From positions 558,001-622,000 of the forward strand of contig JAWKLJ010000001.1 of NCBI GenBank assembly GCA_041392805.1: 64,000 nucleotides of DNA, in the 5' to 3' direction. Positions within the stretch are counted from its first letter, which is position 1; the number at the start of each line of letters is the position of its first letter. The stretch is from Saprospiraceae bacterium (GTDB taxonomy: Bacteria > Bacteroidota > Bacteroidia > Chitinophagales > Saprospiraceae). The position numbers were made by a program, and so were the translations under genes. Shown in pieces: positions 1 through 9,710 of the stretch. Below the pieces are notes generated by a model. It worked only from the letters and a program-made list of their open reading frames with translations, did no database searches and had not been told where the DNA came from.

Positions 1-1078
1 GGTTTTTGCGCGTATATTCCAATTTCGCTAAATTGAAATTGAACATACTTTCCCTGTGTTTTTCCTCAATTGCATTTTTATAGTCGTACATGAATTTTTC
101 TACCCAGGGTAGTTCTCCCACCATTATCCCCATAGCGATAATATTCCGGTAGGTAAATCGGGACATCACCCCACCTTGTGTTAATAAACCACCTTCTAAA
201 CCAGCTTTGTATAACTCCAAACCTTCTTTGGCGAAAATATTTGAGCCGTCATTCAAGCGGCGGATGCAATAATTAATAGCCAATAAGTATAATCCATGGA
301 TTTCCTCTTGCGGAAATCGATGTCCGGCTTCAAAAATCAAGGCTTTGAATCGGTGAAAATAATCTTCTTCATCCCTATTCAACAATGCCAGGTAGCAATA
401 GTAATAAAGGCCAATAGCCGGAATTTCTAATAAATGGGGATGTTTTTCCAAATAAGTCAGGATTTCTGGTAAAAAACCAAAATCATACTCAATTTTACTG
501 ACATTTTGATGGGAAATAGCCACACAGGTCTGCCATAATTTATTAGCCAGAAAAGCAATGTCTACTTCATCAGAAATAGCCTGCATGTTGTAGGTGACGT
601 TGCGCTTCCCTAAGGAATTGAGGTCGAATTCTTCTATCTGTAGATAATACTTAGACAAGTGGTAATTGGCATTCCGATAAGGATGGGATTCCAATTTTTT
701 GTCCGCTTCTTTCAGCATGAGTTGAGCATGGTCAATCAACTCTCGCTTTCGAAGTGCAGAGGTGAGCTTGGCCTTCACGGCCAGGTCATCTTCCATAAAA
801 GCCTCGTAAACGATGTATTGTTCAATAAGTTTATGTAAAAGACTCATGACCAATCGCACCTGCTGAATATCGTATATTTTGCTGGGATATAAGTGTGCAA
901 AAATAGCTTCCTTTGTTGGCACATTTTTTGCCATAATGATACTATCCTCTAAAAATGTAAACAATTGCACCAAATCTTCGCGTTGATTAAAGAAAGGCGA
1001 TTGTATAAATTTCCGCAATTGTCGAATATCCCGCTTCGTCAACTGGCTAAAAAGAGAAAACAACTTACTTTTTTTCAA
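1..1078 (-). CDS. Hypothetical helical protein, C-terminus off the left edge
   Basis: The frame runs leftward off the window, so only the first ~359 residues are visible. There is no suitable ATG; the frame opens at TTG 1078 (LKKSKLFSLFSQ), with another TTG at 1063. The product has no signal peptide or membrane segment and looks all-helical, rich in Leu, Tyr and Glu, like TPR-type repeat proteins. The opening, a short LTKRD motif followed by 'FIQSPFFNQRED', resembles uncharacterised proteins of roughly 500 residues common in Saprospiraceae (from memory, not searched). The gene is read away from the T9SS gene at 1314, with an AT-rich divergent intergenic region between them. Function unknown. 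Confidence 0.72.
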   Translation of the reverse strand, partial: MKKSKLFSLFSQLTKRDIRQLRKFIQSPFFNQREDLVQLFTFLEDSIIMAKNVPTKEAIFAHLYPSKIYDIQQVRLVMSLLHKLIEQYIVYEAFMEDDLAVKAKLTSALRKRELIDHAQLMLKEADKKLESHPYRNANYHLSKYYLQIEEFDLNSLGKRNVTYNMQAISDEVDIAFLANKLWQTCVAISHQNVSKIEYDFGFLPEILTYLEKHPHLLEIPAIGLYYYCYLALLNRDEEDYFHRFKALIFEAGHRFPQEEIHGLYLLAINYCIRRLNDGSNIFAKEGLELYKAGLEGGLLTQGGVMSRFTYRNIIAMGIMVGELPWVEKFMYDYKNAIEEKHRESMFNFNLAKLEYTRKN

Positions 1079-1313
1079 AAAAACACAATTTATTTTTAGA
1101 AAATAATTTTTTATTAAAAAAAACACAAAAGCATAATAATCATAAAGTTACAACACGAAACTAATTAACAACATTTTATAAACAGCATTTTTTGTCTTTT
1201 ATTTTTTAATGATTCTTATGCACCTTTGTATCAACACTTGATTTTTATCCCCTCCCCCTAAAGCACAGGCCGAATCACCTACTTGATACTTGATATACGT
1301 AAAACTGAGAAAT

Positions 1314-4300
1314 ATGAACAAATTGCTGTACCTACTTTTTATTAGTTTCTACAGCCATTTTTTGTGGAGTCAGGAAATTGTAATCACAGATGCTGATTTA
1401 CAAGGGGATAGTACGTATACATGGACGAAGGATCATACCTACATTTTGGATGGATGGGTCTTTTTGGAAGAAGGGGGCGTATTGAATATTGAAGCCGGAA
1501 CCATTATCAAAGGTCGCCAGGTTCCTACCTCATCAGCGTACGATGTTACCGTGTTGGTTATTGACCGTGGTGCAAAAATAAATGCTATCGGGACCCTTGA
1601 GGAGCCGATCATCTTTACGGCCGAAGCGGATGATCTCAGTATAACCACCGATTTAGACGAAAACGATACGGGGCTTTGGGGCGGCCTTATTGTTTTAGGA
1701 AATGCTCCAATTTTAGAACGATCAAGAACAACGAATAGTATTGATGGGTTTAATACCCCGGGGCTTGGTATATATGGTGGCGATAACATAGACGATAGTT
1801 CGGGCGTCCTTCAATATATTTCCTTTCGGCATGGAGGGGCAGCCATAACCCTTACGGATTTAATTAGTGGATTAACCCTAGGTGGGGTCGGCAGGGGAAC
1901 CCTGCTTTCTCATATTGAAGTATTCGCCTCTCAAAATGGAGGTATAAATATACTGGGTGGTGCGGCCCAACTCAAATACATTGTTTCTTCTTTCCAGCTT
2001 GGCAATGCTTTCGAATACAGTCATGGCTGGCAAGGTAAAGGCCAATTCTGGTTTAGTATCAACCCCCAGGAAAATGGAGACAAGGGAGGAGCCTTTATAG
2101 GCGGAGAAACCAACAATCCCAATAAATTTACAAAACCAACCGTCAGTAATGCCACCTTTCTGGGGGCTGATTGTACACTGAATGACCCAAATCAAAGGAT
2201 AAATACAGTCGGACTTAGGTTTAGTGAAAAAACGGGGGGCTTGTTTACAAATAATATTATTAGTGGCTTCAAAAAGGCGATCGAAGTAGAAGACCTGAAT
2301 GAGACATTAGACACACGCTTTCGCTTAGAGAATGGAGATTTGGTTATTTCCAATAATATTTGGTTTGCTTTTTGTGAGGGTGAAGAATTGAATGCGGGTC
2401 TAAATGGGATCATTGATTCAGACCATGATGGGGATGATCCCGATGCCCAATTTTTAATTAATGCCTTTCAAGATCAAGGCAATATCCTCGCAGACCCACA
2501 AATGGGCTGCATTTGTAGAGCAAAGGAGAAATGCTTGAATCCACTCCTAAACCCCAGCAGCCTGGCGCTTGATTTTGGTACGCCCCTCAACGATTCTTTT
2601 TTTGATCCGGTTACCTTTATAGGTGCCTTCGATCATGTCAATAATTGGCTGAGCCAATGGACAGCCCTGGATGCTTATCATTTTTTAGGCGGTTGCAACC
2701 TGGCCAGGGGTCAAATGGTGATCGATGAAAACCTGAATTGTACCAAAGACACCCTCGAAAGTGGCTTGAATGGCTGGCTGCTAGCTTTCCAAAATGCAAC
2801 AGACACCATTTTTACCACAACAGATTCAATAGGGCAATTTGCGGTCCACCTGGAAGCAGGCCATTTTACCGCACATCTTTATCCGCCCAATGATTTGTGG
2901 GAGCTTTGCGAAAACGACTTTTCCTTTACTATTACGGATACAACCCAAATTATAATCCCCCCTTTTGTCGTTAAACCCAGGGTAGCATGTCCTTTTTTAA
3001 CCGTTGACATTTCTACTCCGTTCTTAAGAAGATGTTTTGAGAATACATACCAAATCAGTTACTGTAACATGGGTACGGTGGAGGCGATCGACGCACAAGT
3101 GCAATTGACCCTCGATCCGCTATTCAATTTTATCAGTAGCTCTATTGATCCAAGTTCCCAGGAGGGATTGGTGTACACCTTTCCCCTTGGCAATTTGGCC
3201 GTAGGTGCATGCGGGCATTTTTCCGTTAGCGTCCTGGTAAGCTGCGAGGCAGCTTTGGGTCAGAGCCATTGTATGGAAGTTGCCATTTCTCCAAATGAAA
3301 GCTGCGAGTCGTTGCCACCTTCTCCACAAATTAGCATTGGAGGAAATTGCATAGATGAGGTGATCGAATTTACGGTGACCAATATTGGTGCCGTCGACAT
3401 GACGAGTACGGAACAACTCATCGTTATTGAGGATGATGTTATGTTTCTAAATCAACCTTTTCAATTGCCTCGCGCAGCGTCCTTGCCGGTTATGATCGTC
3501 CCCAAAGGTAAAACCTTGCGAATAGAGGCGCCAAGGGTTCCAGGAGACCCTTCCCAAGGTATCGTGAGCAAAACAATTGAAGGCTGCGGACTCAACGATC
3601 AAGGCACTTTCAGCACCGGTTTTATCAACCAACTTCCCCTGGGAGGAAACGAAGTCCATGAGGACATTGATTGCCAAACGAATATAGGCTCATTTGATCC
3701 CAATGATAAGCAGGGGTTTCCTGAAGGCTATCAGTCTGAGCATAAAATCCTCCCTGGCACTGAAATCTCCTATTTAATCCGTTTTCAAAACACCGGTACG
3801 GACACCGCCTTTACCGTGGTTATTCAAGATACTTTGTCCCCCAAATTTGATCTTAGTTCCTTACGTGTTGGAGCTGCGAGCCATGATTTTGATTGGAAGC
3901 TACATACCAATATCTTACAATTCCAATTCCACCGAATCAATTTACCTGATAGTAGTGTAAATGAAGCGGCTTCACACGGTTTTTTTCAATTTAGCGTCAA
4001 ACCTAAAAAAGAACTCCCCTTAAAAACGATGGTTTTCAACAAGGCAGGGATTTATTTCGACTTTAATGAACCCATTATTACCAATCAAACGTTTAATACC
4101 ATTGACAAAGATTTTATCCAAATTCCGTCTATCCTTACTACGTTTGAAAATAAAACCTTCCCTTATAAATTCTATCCAAGCCCCCTAAGTCATCAAGCAA
4201 TCCTAGACCTTGGCAATTATGCCATACAGCAAGGTACTTTCAAGGTGTTTAATACCCTGGGACAACTACTTAGAACGGAAAGTTTTACAGGTACCCGATT

Positions 4301-4397
4301 TGAGTTTAATCGAAAAAACCTGGCTAATGGCCTGTATTTCTTTCGGGTAGAAGAGCAAGGACACCCCCTAATAAATGGACAAATGATTTTACACTAA
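1314..4397 (+). CDS. Secreted T9SS cargo protein with beta-helix-like N-terminal region
   Basis: Start chosen at ATG 1314 (MNKLLYLLF), which places a normal signal peptide at the N-terminus; the in-frame ATG at 1290 adds eight polar residues. Residues ~35-300 carry the 'GVLNIEAGTIIKG' and 'GLWGGLIVLGNAPI' motifs of T9SS-associated parallel beta-helix proteins. Around 790-930 there is a repeat module with 'SFDPNDK' and 'IRFQNTGTDTA' (DUF7619/DUF11-like), and the last ~75 residues form a type A sorting domain (FYPSPLSHQ ... NGLYFFRVEEQG). The product should be exported by Sec, moved across the outer membrane by the type IX system and kept at the surface or released. Substrate or adhesive role unknown. 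No operon partner is obvious; the next gene starts 33 bp downstream. Confidence 0.88.
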   Translation: MNKLLYLLFISFYSHFLWSQEIVITDADLQGDSTYTWTKDHTYILDGWVFLEEGGVLNIEAGTIIKGRQVPTSSAYDVTVLVIDRGAKINAIGTLEEPIIFTAEADDLSITTDLDENDTGLWGGLIVLGNAPILERSRTTNSIDGFNTPGLGIYGGDNIDDSSGVLQYISFRHGGAAITLTDLISGLTLGGVGRGTLLSHIEVFASQNGGINILGGAAQLKYIVSSFQLGNAFEYSHGWQGKGQFWFSINPQENGDKGGAFIGGETNNPNKFTKPTVSNATFLGADCTLNDPNQRINTVGLRFSEKTGGLFTNNIISGFKKAIEVEDLNETLDTRFRLENGDLVISNNIWFAFCEGEELNAGLNGIIDSDHDGDDPDAQFLINAFQDQGNILADPQMGCICRAKEKCLNPLLNPSSLALDFGTPLNDSFFDPVTFIGAFDHVNNWLSQWTALDAYHFLGGCNLARGQMVIDENLNCTKDTLESGLNGWLLAFQNATDTIFTTTDSIGQFAVHLEAGHFTAHLYPPNDLWELCENDFSFTITDTTQIIIPPFVVKPRVACPFLTVDISTPFLRRCFENTYQISYCNMGTVEAIDAQVQLTLDPLFNFISSSIDPSSQEGLVYTFPLGNLAVGACGHFSVSVLVSCEAALGQSHCMEVAISPNESCESLPPSPQISIGGNCIDEVIEFTVTNIGAVDMTSTEQLIVIEDDVMFLNQPFQLPRAASLPVMIVPKGKTLRIEAPRVPGDPSQGIVSKTIEGCGLNDQGTFSTGFINQLPLGGNEVHEDIDCQTNIGSFDPNDKQGFPEGYQSEHKILPGTEISYLIRFQNTGTDTAFTVVIQDTLSPKFDLSSLRVGAASHDFDWKLHTNILQFQFHRINLPDSSVNEAASHGFFQFSVKPKKELPLKTMVFNKAGIYFDFNEPIITNQTFNTIDKDFIQIPSILTTFENKTFPYKFYPSPLSHQAILDLGNYAIQQGTFKVFNTLGQLLRTESFTGTRFEFNRKNLANGLYFFRVEEQGHPLINGQMILH

Positions 4398-4430
4398 GAA
4401 AAAAAAATATTCAAACAGATTCTAATCACT

Positions 4431-5348
4431 ATGAAAACACTATTCCTACGTTTACTCTTAATCGCTTCGATTTTTATTGTAATCGATCAATTAGCGGGGG
4501 TAGTCCTAAATAAAATAAGGGATAATTCTCCTGATGGAAGGTATTTCAAAACCCGCTACTCCTTAGAAAACACTAAAGATGACATCATTATTTTAGGTAG
4601 TTCCAGGGGTGAAATCAATTATATTCCTAAACTTATTGAAGATTCCCTTCATCTATCTTGCTGGAATGCCAGCCGTGGAGGCCAAGGCTTGCCATACATG
4701 CACGCTATCGAAGAGGGCATTTTAGCCCGCTATACGCCCAAGGCATTCATCCTAAACATCGAGGCAGATATTCTAGAATATCCTCCTTTTTACCAAGAAG
4801 CGGGTTTCTTAAGGCCATTCTACACGAGTCATAAAGAAATCCAACCAGAATTGGACAAGATTTCGACTCATGAACGCTTTAAAATGTTCTTCAATTTATA
4901 TGCCTATAATTCGAGTTTCTATTACCTGGTACGGCCTTATTTTTTCCATGACCTGGACGGTAAAAAAGAGGATAAAGGTTGGAAACCCCGGGACGGAGAA
5001 ATCCATGATTCTGGCCGTCCATTTATTGTCATCGATGACCACAATCCACTCAATGAGGAAGCCGTAAGGGAATTTGAGGCCATTACAAATATGCTTGAAG
5101 AAAGAGGCATTCAGTTGTTTTTAGTCATTTCCCCAAATTACGGCGAAAGCACTATCCGGACATCAACAGTTGAATACCTAAAGAATTATTCTGAACAACA
5201 TGATATTCCACTGTTTAATTTTAGTAACGATAGTACCTTTGTAAAATCCCCCGAATATTTCATTGATATTCAACACCTTAATAAAATAGGCGCAGATTTA
5301 TTTACTAAAAAATTGATTGCTAAAATAAAAGCAGCCTATAAAGCATAG
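4431..5348 (+). CDS. SGNH/GDSL-like protein with N-terminal membrane anchor
   Basis: A 305-residue protein with one hydrophobic N-terminal segment (LRLLLIASIFIVIDQLAG) followed by a periplasmic or surface domain. The order of motifs fits the SGNH-hydrolase fold: 'IILGSSRGEIN' near residue 52 (block I, nucleophile Ser region), 'NASRGGQG' (block II Gly), an Asn-containing 'LNIEAD' (block III) and a C-terminal 'DIQHLNKIGADLF' with the Asp-x-x-His dyad. Members of this group act on acyl groups of polysaccharides or are catalytically weak partners of acyltransferases. It lies 33 bp after the T9SS gene on the same strand and may be co-transcribed. Exact substrate unknown. Confidence 0.72.
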   Translation: MKTLFLRLLLIASIFIVIDQLAGVVLNKIRDNSPDGRYFKTRYSLENTKDDIIILGSSRGEINYIPKLIEDSLHLSCWNASRGGQGLPYMHAIEEGILARYTPKAFILNIEADILEYPPFYQEAGFLRPFYTSHKEIQPELDKISTHERFKMFFNLYAYNSSFYYLVRPYFFHDLDGKKEDKGWKPRDGEIHDSGRPFIVIDDHNPLNEEAVREFEAITNMLEERGIQLFLVISPNYGESTIRTSTVEYLKNYSEQHDIPLFNFSNDSTFVKSPEYFIDIQHLNKIGADLFTKKLIAKIKAAYKA

Positions 5349-5581
5349 AAAGGTGACTTTTTACTTTGAAAACGTCATAACATACCACACCACTCCCCTA
5401 AAAATAGATTCCCCTCTAAAAAAGGTCACATGAGCTTTTGACAAGCCAATCAGTTGACGTTTTATTTCATAGATAGGTAAGATCATCTTGGGGAAATATC
5501 TACGTTTGCTCGTCATTACCCAACACCGATTTGCTTAAAAAACTATGATCATTATTAACCAAATTAGCTAATTCAAGAATA

Positions 5582-6634
5582 ATGCGAATTTTAATTGACA
5601 TTGGACACCCTGGGCATGTACATTTATTTAAACACCTCGCCCACCTTATCGAAAAGGACGGTGGTGAAGTTTTATTTACGGTGCGTGACAAAGAGTGTGA
5701 ATTAGAATTATTAGAAGCGGAGCATTTTCCTTATAAAAACTTCGGTAAACACTACAAAAGCCTCTTTGGCAAGGTCTGGGGATTACTCAAATTTGATGTA
5801 GAAATGCTATGGACAGCCTTTCGCTTCAAGCCGGATCTATTCATCAGTCATGGTTCTATTTATGCCGCTCATATTGCCTTTTTAATGGGCAAAAAGCATT
5901 TGTCTCTTGAAGATTCCGGTAATATGGAACAGATTGTGCTGTACCGGCCATTTACCGAAATTATCCTGACGCCTGAGGTCTTAGCAGAACAACTGGGCCC
6001 CAAACAAATCCGCTACAATGGCTATCATGAGATCGCTTACCTCCATCCTGACTATTTCACGCCAAATGTTGAAGCCTATAAGTGGCTAGGGATCGAGGAA
6101 GGAGAGAAATATGGTATTGTTCGTTTCATTTCCTGGAAAGCTACGCATGATGTAGGGCATAAAGGCTTGACCAATGAGGATAAAATAAAATTAGTGCAGA
6201 AGCTATCTAAAGAAATGAAGGTTTTCATTACTGCGGAGGCCAGCCTTCCGCCAGAATTGGAATCTTATAAAATCAAAATAGCACCCGAACAGCTACATGA
6301 TGCGCTGTACTTTGCATCCATCGTGGTCAGTGAAGGAACCACCATTGCTTCTGAAGCTGGGGTACTAGGAACACCTGCCATTTACATCAATTCCATTGTT
6401 CGAAGTTATGTACAAGACCAGGAGAAGTATGGCCTTGTTTTTAACACCAATGAATCGGCTAAGGTATTTGCTATGGTCGATGATATTCTGGCACAGGATC
6501 GCGAGGTATTCAGAGAAAGAAGGGTGAAGCTGCTGGAAGATAAAATTAATGTCACCAAATACCTATACCACTTTATTGAAGATCACTACCTCAAAAATAT
6601 GTCAGCCATGGAGTCGGGCAAGGCTTACAACTGA
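5582..6634 (+). CDS. DUF354 family protein (GT-B-like fold)
   Basis: A 350-residue protein that begins 'MRILIDIGHPGHVHLFK', the hallmark N-terminus of DUF354, a family related in fold to UDP-GlcNAc 2-epimerases and other GT-B glycosyltransferases. Further family-like motifs are 'ISHGSIYAAHIAFLMGKKHLSLEDSG' (split here as two short motifs, HGSIYAAH and LSLEDSG) and 'SEGTTIASEAGVLGTPAIY' near residue 255, which corresponds to the nucleotide-sugar binding loop of GT-B enzymes. The product is cytoplasmic with no signal peptide. It stands alone, 230 bp after the SGNH-like gene. A role in surface polysaccharide synthesis is plausible but inferred only from fold. Confidence 0.85.
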   Translation: MRILIDIGHPGHVHLFKHLAHLIEKDGGEVLFTVRDKECELELLEAEHFPYKNFGKHYKSLFGKVWGLLKFDVEMLWTAFRFKPDLFISHGSIYAAHIAFLMGKKHLSLEDSGNMEQIVLYRPFTEIILTPEVLAEQLGPKQIRYNGYHEIAYLHPDYFTPNVEAYKWLGIEEGEKYGIVRFISWKATHDVGHKGLTNEDKIKLVQKLSKEMKVFITAEASLPPELESYKIKIAPEQLHDALYFASIVVSEGTTIASEAGVLGTPAIYINSIVRSYVQDQEKYGLVFNTNESAKVFAMVDDILAQDREVFRERRVKLLEDKINVTKYLYHFIEDHYLKNMSAMESGKAYN

Positions 6635-6688
6635 AGGTCAAAGAAGTGACTTTTTAAAGGCTTCTTTCTATCTAGTGCTGCCGGGACT

Positions 6689-6720
6689 GGACTTTTGACA
6701 TTCACGGTTTTGAAGGCGGA
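6689..6720 (+). repeat. Dispersed GGACTTTTGAC element, copy 1
   Basis: A 32-bp sequence starting GGACTTTTGACA and ending TGAAGGCGGA. It recurs in inverted orientation at 10220-10282 with 28 of 32 positions identical. Both copies run directly into GGAAG-type repeat DNA and both sit in intergenic DNA. Confidence 0.6.
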
Positions 6721-6838
6721 AGGTGGAAATGGGAAGGCGGAAATGGGAAGGTGGAAGGCGGAAGTGGGAAGGCGGAAGTGGGAAATGGGAAGGCGGACTA
6801 TCTCCTTTTTCCGACTTCCGCCTTCCGCCTTCCCTAGC
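6712..6838. repeat. GGAAG-type repeat forming a long hairpin
   Basis: About 85 bp of short G/A-rich units (GGAAGGCGG, GGAAATGG, GGAAGTGG) are followed after a TATCTCC spacer by the complementary unit in the opposite sense (GACTTCCGCC TTCCGCCTTCC). The transcript could fold into a long stem just after the DUF354 gene. The same vocabulary appears at 36837-37036 and 50255-50365. No coding potential beyond repeat translation. Confidence 0.7.
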
Positions 6839-6984
6839 CTAGAAACCGGAGGATTACCCAAAGCATCAAAAGGGAAGGCATTAGGTCTTTTCCTTCGCCC
6901 AACCAAGAAAATCAATGTAGTCCAATACCTAATCATTTTTTAGTCATTTTAACCCGAAGGAAGATACTTAGCAATATCAAGATT

Positions 6985-7095
6985 TTAATTGCGCTGCTTA
7001 GAAGCAGGCTCGGTATCCTTCTCCGTCATTGATAGCGAAGATTGGATGTAGAAATTGCAGCTGATAATTAAAACTAAACAGATAAAGGCTTTCAT
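6985..7095 (-). CDS. Small putative lipoprotein (36 residues)
   Basis: A short frame, MKAFICLVLIISCNFYIQ..., with a positively charged start, a hydrophobic core and a Leu/Ile-Ile-Ser-Cys lipobox, followed by a polar tail ending SKQRN. The start has the AT-rich leader (TTTAAATAAAATTT) usual for Bacteroidota genes. It lies downstream of the SPFH gene on the same strand, past that gene's terminator hairpin. The features fit a tiny lipoprotein, but the frame is short enough to arise by chance. Confidence 0.4.
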   Translation of the reverse strand: MKAFICLVLIISCNFYIQSSLSMTEKDTEPASKQRN

Positions 7096-7139
7096 AAATT
7101 TTATTTAAAGGTTGAAGGATAAAAATTCATTGCACTTAA

Positions 7140-7163
7140 AAAAGGAGGGCATTGCTACCCTCC
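7140..7163 (-). terminator. Rho-independent terminator of the SPFH gene
   Basis: On the minus strand GGAGGG and CCCTCC form a six-bp GC-rich stem (7144-7149 with 7158-7163) around an 8-nt loop, followed by a run of T residues. It lies 34 bp after the stop codon of the gene at 7197-8030. Confidence 0.75.
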
Positions 7164-7196
7164 CCAAAATGAGTCCATACATACTACTCACTATAT

Positions 7197-8030
7197 TCAA
7201 TTTTTAAATCGGGTATTTTGGCTAGTGGAAACGCCCTGTCCCAGTTCAGAATTCATTAATACAGGAAGATCTCCATCAGAAACAATGATTTTAGCGTTAG
7301 GCGACTTAGCCAATTCCAGAAAAGCTTCGATAGACTTGAATTGAAGTATGGCCGGGCTCAAGCCCTCCGCTATGATTTTTTGAGCATCTCGCGTTCCCTC
7401 TGCTTCTATTCGCTTTTGCTCTGCTTCTCGTTTTGCTTGTTCCAAAACAAACTCCATCTGTTGTGCTTGCTGTTCAGCTTCTAGTTTCACTTCAATGGCT
7501 CTAGCCAGACTTTGTGGCATTTGTATACTTTTTAAAAGTACCGCCTCTACGTGAATCCCCTTCCCTTGCAAGTGAATCATCATCTGATCCCGAATGGCTT
7601 TTTCAATGGTAGAGCGTTCGCCTGTGTGCATATCTTTTGCATAAAATCTAGAGGTGACATCCGCCACAGATGACCTGAAAACAGGGAGGATAATATTCCT
7701 TTCATACCCCTTGCCTATATTCCTCAAAATTTCCGGGGCTTCTTTTGGTAAAACATTATAAAGGATTGAAACTTCTGAAATGATATTCAATCCCTCTTTT
7801 GAAGGGATATTCAGCCCGACTTCCAAGTTCTCCGTTTGGATAGATATCTTGACAATTTTTGCGGTCAAAGGATTATAAAATCTCAGGCCTTGAGTGTAAG
7901 TTTGATCATCGTATTTACCGAGTACTCGCTTTACGCCGACCTCCCCTTCGCGGATAGTGGCACAACTCGACAATAGGACGATACATCCCATTAGAAATAG
8001 ACTGGTTTTGAATACTTTAGATTGAATCAT
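7197..8030 (-). CDS. SPFH/prohibitin-family lipoprotein
   Basis: A 277-residue protein. Residues 1-23 form a lipoprotein signal ending in 'LLSSCAT'. The rest matches the SPFH (stomatin/prohibitin/flotillin/HflK-C) domain: 'REGEVGVKRVLGKYDDQTY', then 'GLNIPSKEGLNIISEVSILYN' (two short motifs) and 'ERNIILPVFRSSVADVTSRF' near residue 110. A Glu/Ala/Gln-rich coiled coil follows (~170-215, VKLEAEQQAQQ, KREAEQKRIEAEG) and then 'IIAEGLSPAILQFKSIEAF'. Such proteins assemble into large membrane-bound cages that often hold proteases. A lipoprotein anchor in place of a transmembrane helix is common in Bacteroidota members. It stands alone with its own terminator; the TetR gene lies 164 bp upstream on the same strand. 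Confidence 0.9.
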   Translation of the reverse strand: MIQSKVFKTSLFLMGCIVLLSSCATIREGEVGVKRVLGKYDDQTYTQGLRFYNPLTAKIVKISIQTENLEVGLNIPSKEGLNIISEVSILYNVLPKEAPEILRNIGKGYERNIILPVFRSSVADVTSRFYAKDMHTGERSTIEKAIRDQMMIHLQGKGIHVEAVLLKSIQMPQSLARAIEVKLEAEQQAQQMEFVLEQAKREAEQKRIEAEGTRDAQKIIAEGLSPAILQFKSIEAFLELAKSPNAKIIVSDGDLPVLMNSELGQGVSTSQNTRFKN

Positions 8031-8194
8031 AGCTTTATACTTTAAATAACGTGATAAAATTAAATATCAACGAAATAGGCCAATTAGGCCGTATAGCTAA
8101 AGTCAATAGGGAAGGGATCAGTTGATTCTCAAGTTCTTCAATAGGTTATTTTCATCCCCAATAGGTGCGAAAAAACACATTAAAAAATTCATAA

Positions 8195-8893
8195 TCAGCA
8201 TTTTGTACTTTGTAGCAGCCCGAAAGCGAAGTGCTCCAGCAAATCTTTTACTTTATCCGACAGATTAGGATCCTCTCCGTCTAGGTCAGTCAATCTAGGC
8301 AAGTGCCTGGCAAAGTAGAGGTTATTATTCGAGGCCTCAATTAGCATGCTGGCAAGTGCGATAGGATATGGGTAACTGGGATTGATTTCGATAAAAATAT
8401 CAGCAATTTTCTTCGTCAGTTTCTTGTATGATATAAAGTAGCCTTCTTTATTATCCTCGTCGACCAATTTATGGTGATACCCCTTTGCGCCCTCTCTAAC
8501 GACGATTCGGTGTAGCGCCTCTTCATCTACAAAGGCGACGTCAGTGTTCCGCTTGGCCGTATCTACAATGATCCCTAAAGCAATCTTCAATCGCATAGCC
8601 GGATTTGCAATATTCATCGTATTCAAGTCAATCCGAATCATCATCCACTCCCAATACCAGTTGAGTAAATAGACAAACAGCTGGTGTTTATTCTCAAAAT
8701 AACGATAGATAGAAGCTTCGGTCGATTCTATAACCTCCGCTAACTTTTTGAAGGTAAACTGCTCAAGACCAATGTCATCTATCAAATTGACACTATGCTC
8801 TATGATCTTTTTCCCCAGGTCTGTCTGTTGTGGGTTTTTGAGGTGGAGATTAGGGTTGATTTTTAAATTGATGGATAAAAACAAAGCATTCAT
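8195..8893 (-). CDS. TetR/AcrR-family transcriptional regulator
   Basis: A 232-residue protein. Residues ~27-75 form the TetR helix-turn-helix: 'KKIIEHSVNLIDDIGLEQF' followed by 'LAEVIESTEASIYRYFENKHQLFVYL', read here as separate motifs. The C-terminal ~150 residues form the ligand/dimer domain and show no recognisable ligand motif. It sits between the ECF sigma gene at 8974 and the SPFH gene at 7197, all on the minus strand, so the order sigma-TetR-SPFH could be one regulatory cluster. The start at 8893 leaves ~20 extra N-terminal residues before the HTH; a later start is possible but no better ATG is seen. Confidence 0.88.
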   Translation of the reverse strand: MNALFLSINLKINPNLHLKNPQQTDLGKKIIEHSVNLIDDIGLEQFTFKKLAEVIESTEASIYRYFENKHQLFVYLLNWYWEWMMIRIDLNTMNIANPAMRLKIALGIIVDTAKRNTDVAFVDEEALHRIVVREGAKGYHHKLVDEDNKEGYFISYKKLTKKIADIFIEINPSYPYPIALASMLIEASNNNLYFARHLPRLTDLDGEDPNLSDKVKDLLEHFAFGLLQSTKC

Positions 8894-8973
8894 AATAAGG
8901 ATCGTTTAGTGGATATTTTATCGCTTGTCCAAGGAGAAACTGGCACCTAACAGCAATCGTAGTGCCGAAGGCA

Positions 8974-9498
8974 CTAGTTGAGGCTTATATGTCCACCATA
9001 GAGCAAAGAAATTTTGCGCTTCAATTCATTCCTGGCCATATAAATTCTACTTTTCACCGTACCTAATGGCAGCGCCAACTCCTCGCAGATCTCTTCATAT
9101 TTGTAGCCATTGTGCATCATCAAAAATGGCGCCCTGAAACGCTCATCAAGCGCGTCGATAAAGGAACTTAGGTCCTCCATGACCAGCTGGCCTTCTCCTT
9201 CGTTCCTGATATAGTGCTTTTCACTATGGAACATTTGATCATCAACACAATTATCCAACAGTTTGCGCTGTCTTTTCTTTCCCCTAAAATTATTAATAAA
9301 GGTATTCTTCATGATGGTACATAACCACGCCCGTAGGTTGGAATTAGATGAAAATTTATCCTGGTAATTAAAGGCACGAAATGCTGTATCTTGGAATAAA
9401 TCTTCTGCCATATGGACGTCCTTCGTCAATTTAAAGGCAAATCCTTTAAGGTACTTGGAGAGGGCATCGAATTCAGTAACAAAATCACTAGTATTCAT
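8974..9498 (-). CDS. ECF RNA polymerase sigma factor
   Basis: A 174-residue sigma-70 family factor of the ECF type. Region 2 covers residues ~15-85 ('TKDVHMAEDLFQDTAFRAF', then 'LRAWLCTIMKNTFINNFRGKKR' in short form LRAWLCTIM and NTFINNFR). Region 4 covers ~120-165 ('MMHNGYKYEEICEELALPLG' and TVKSRIYMARNELKR). No adjacent FecR-type anti-sigma gene is present, so its regulation is unclear; the TetR gene 80 bp downstream is the nearest partner. The intergenic region upstream (9499-9765) is AT-rich and divergent from the VOC gene. Confidence 0.92.
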   Translation of the reverse strand: MNTSDFVTEFDALSKYLKGFAFKLTKDVHMAEDLFQDTAFRAFNYQDKFSSNSNLRAWLCTIMKNTFINNFRGKKRQRKLLDNCVDDQMFHSEKHYIRNEGEGQLVMEDLSSFIDALDERFRAPFLMMHNGYKYEEICEELALPLGTVKSRIYMARNELKRKISLLYGGHISLN

Positions 9499-9710
9499 AT
9501 CTTTTGATATATTTTTACAATTATAAATAATAGTAATACTATCTATATAACGATGGCCAACTAAAATTGTTTTCGTTTTTTATGAAAAAGTTCAGCCTCT
9601 GCCCTCTTTTTTTTGAGCATTGTTGTGGGCAAAAAAAAATAAACTTATAACAATACATTTGAAATTTACATTTTTACAAATAAAGATTAAATCAATTTGG
9701 TTCATTTCTA

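Noticed and set aside
6625..6943. Frames of 82 and 103 codons on opposite strands
   Set aside because: Translations of the GGAAG-type inverted repeat.
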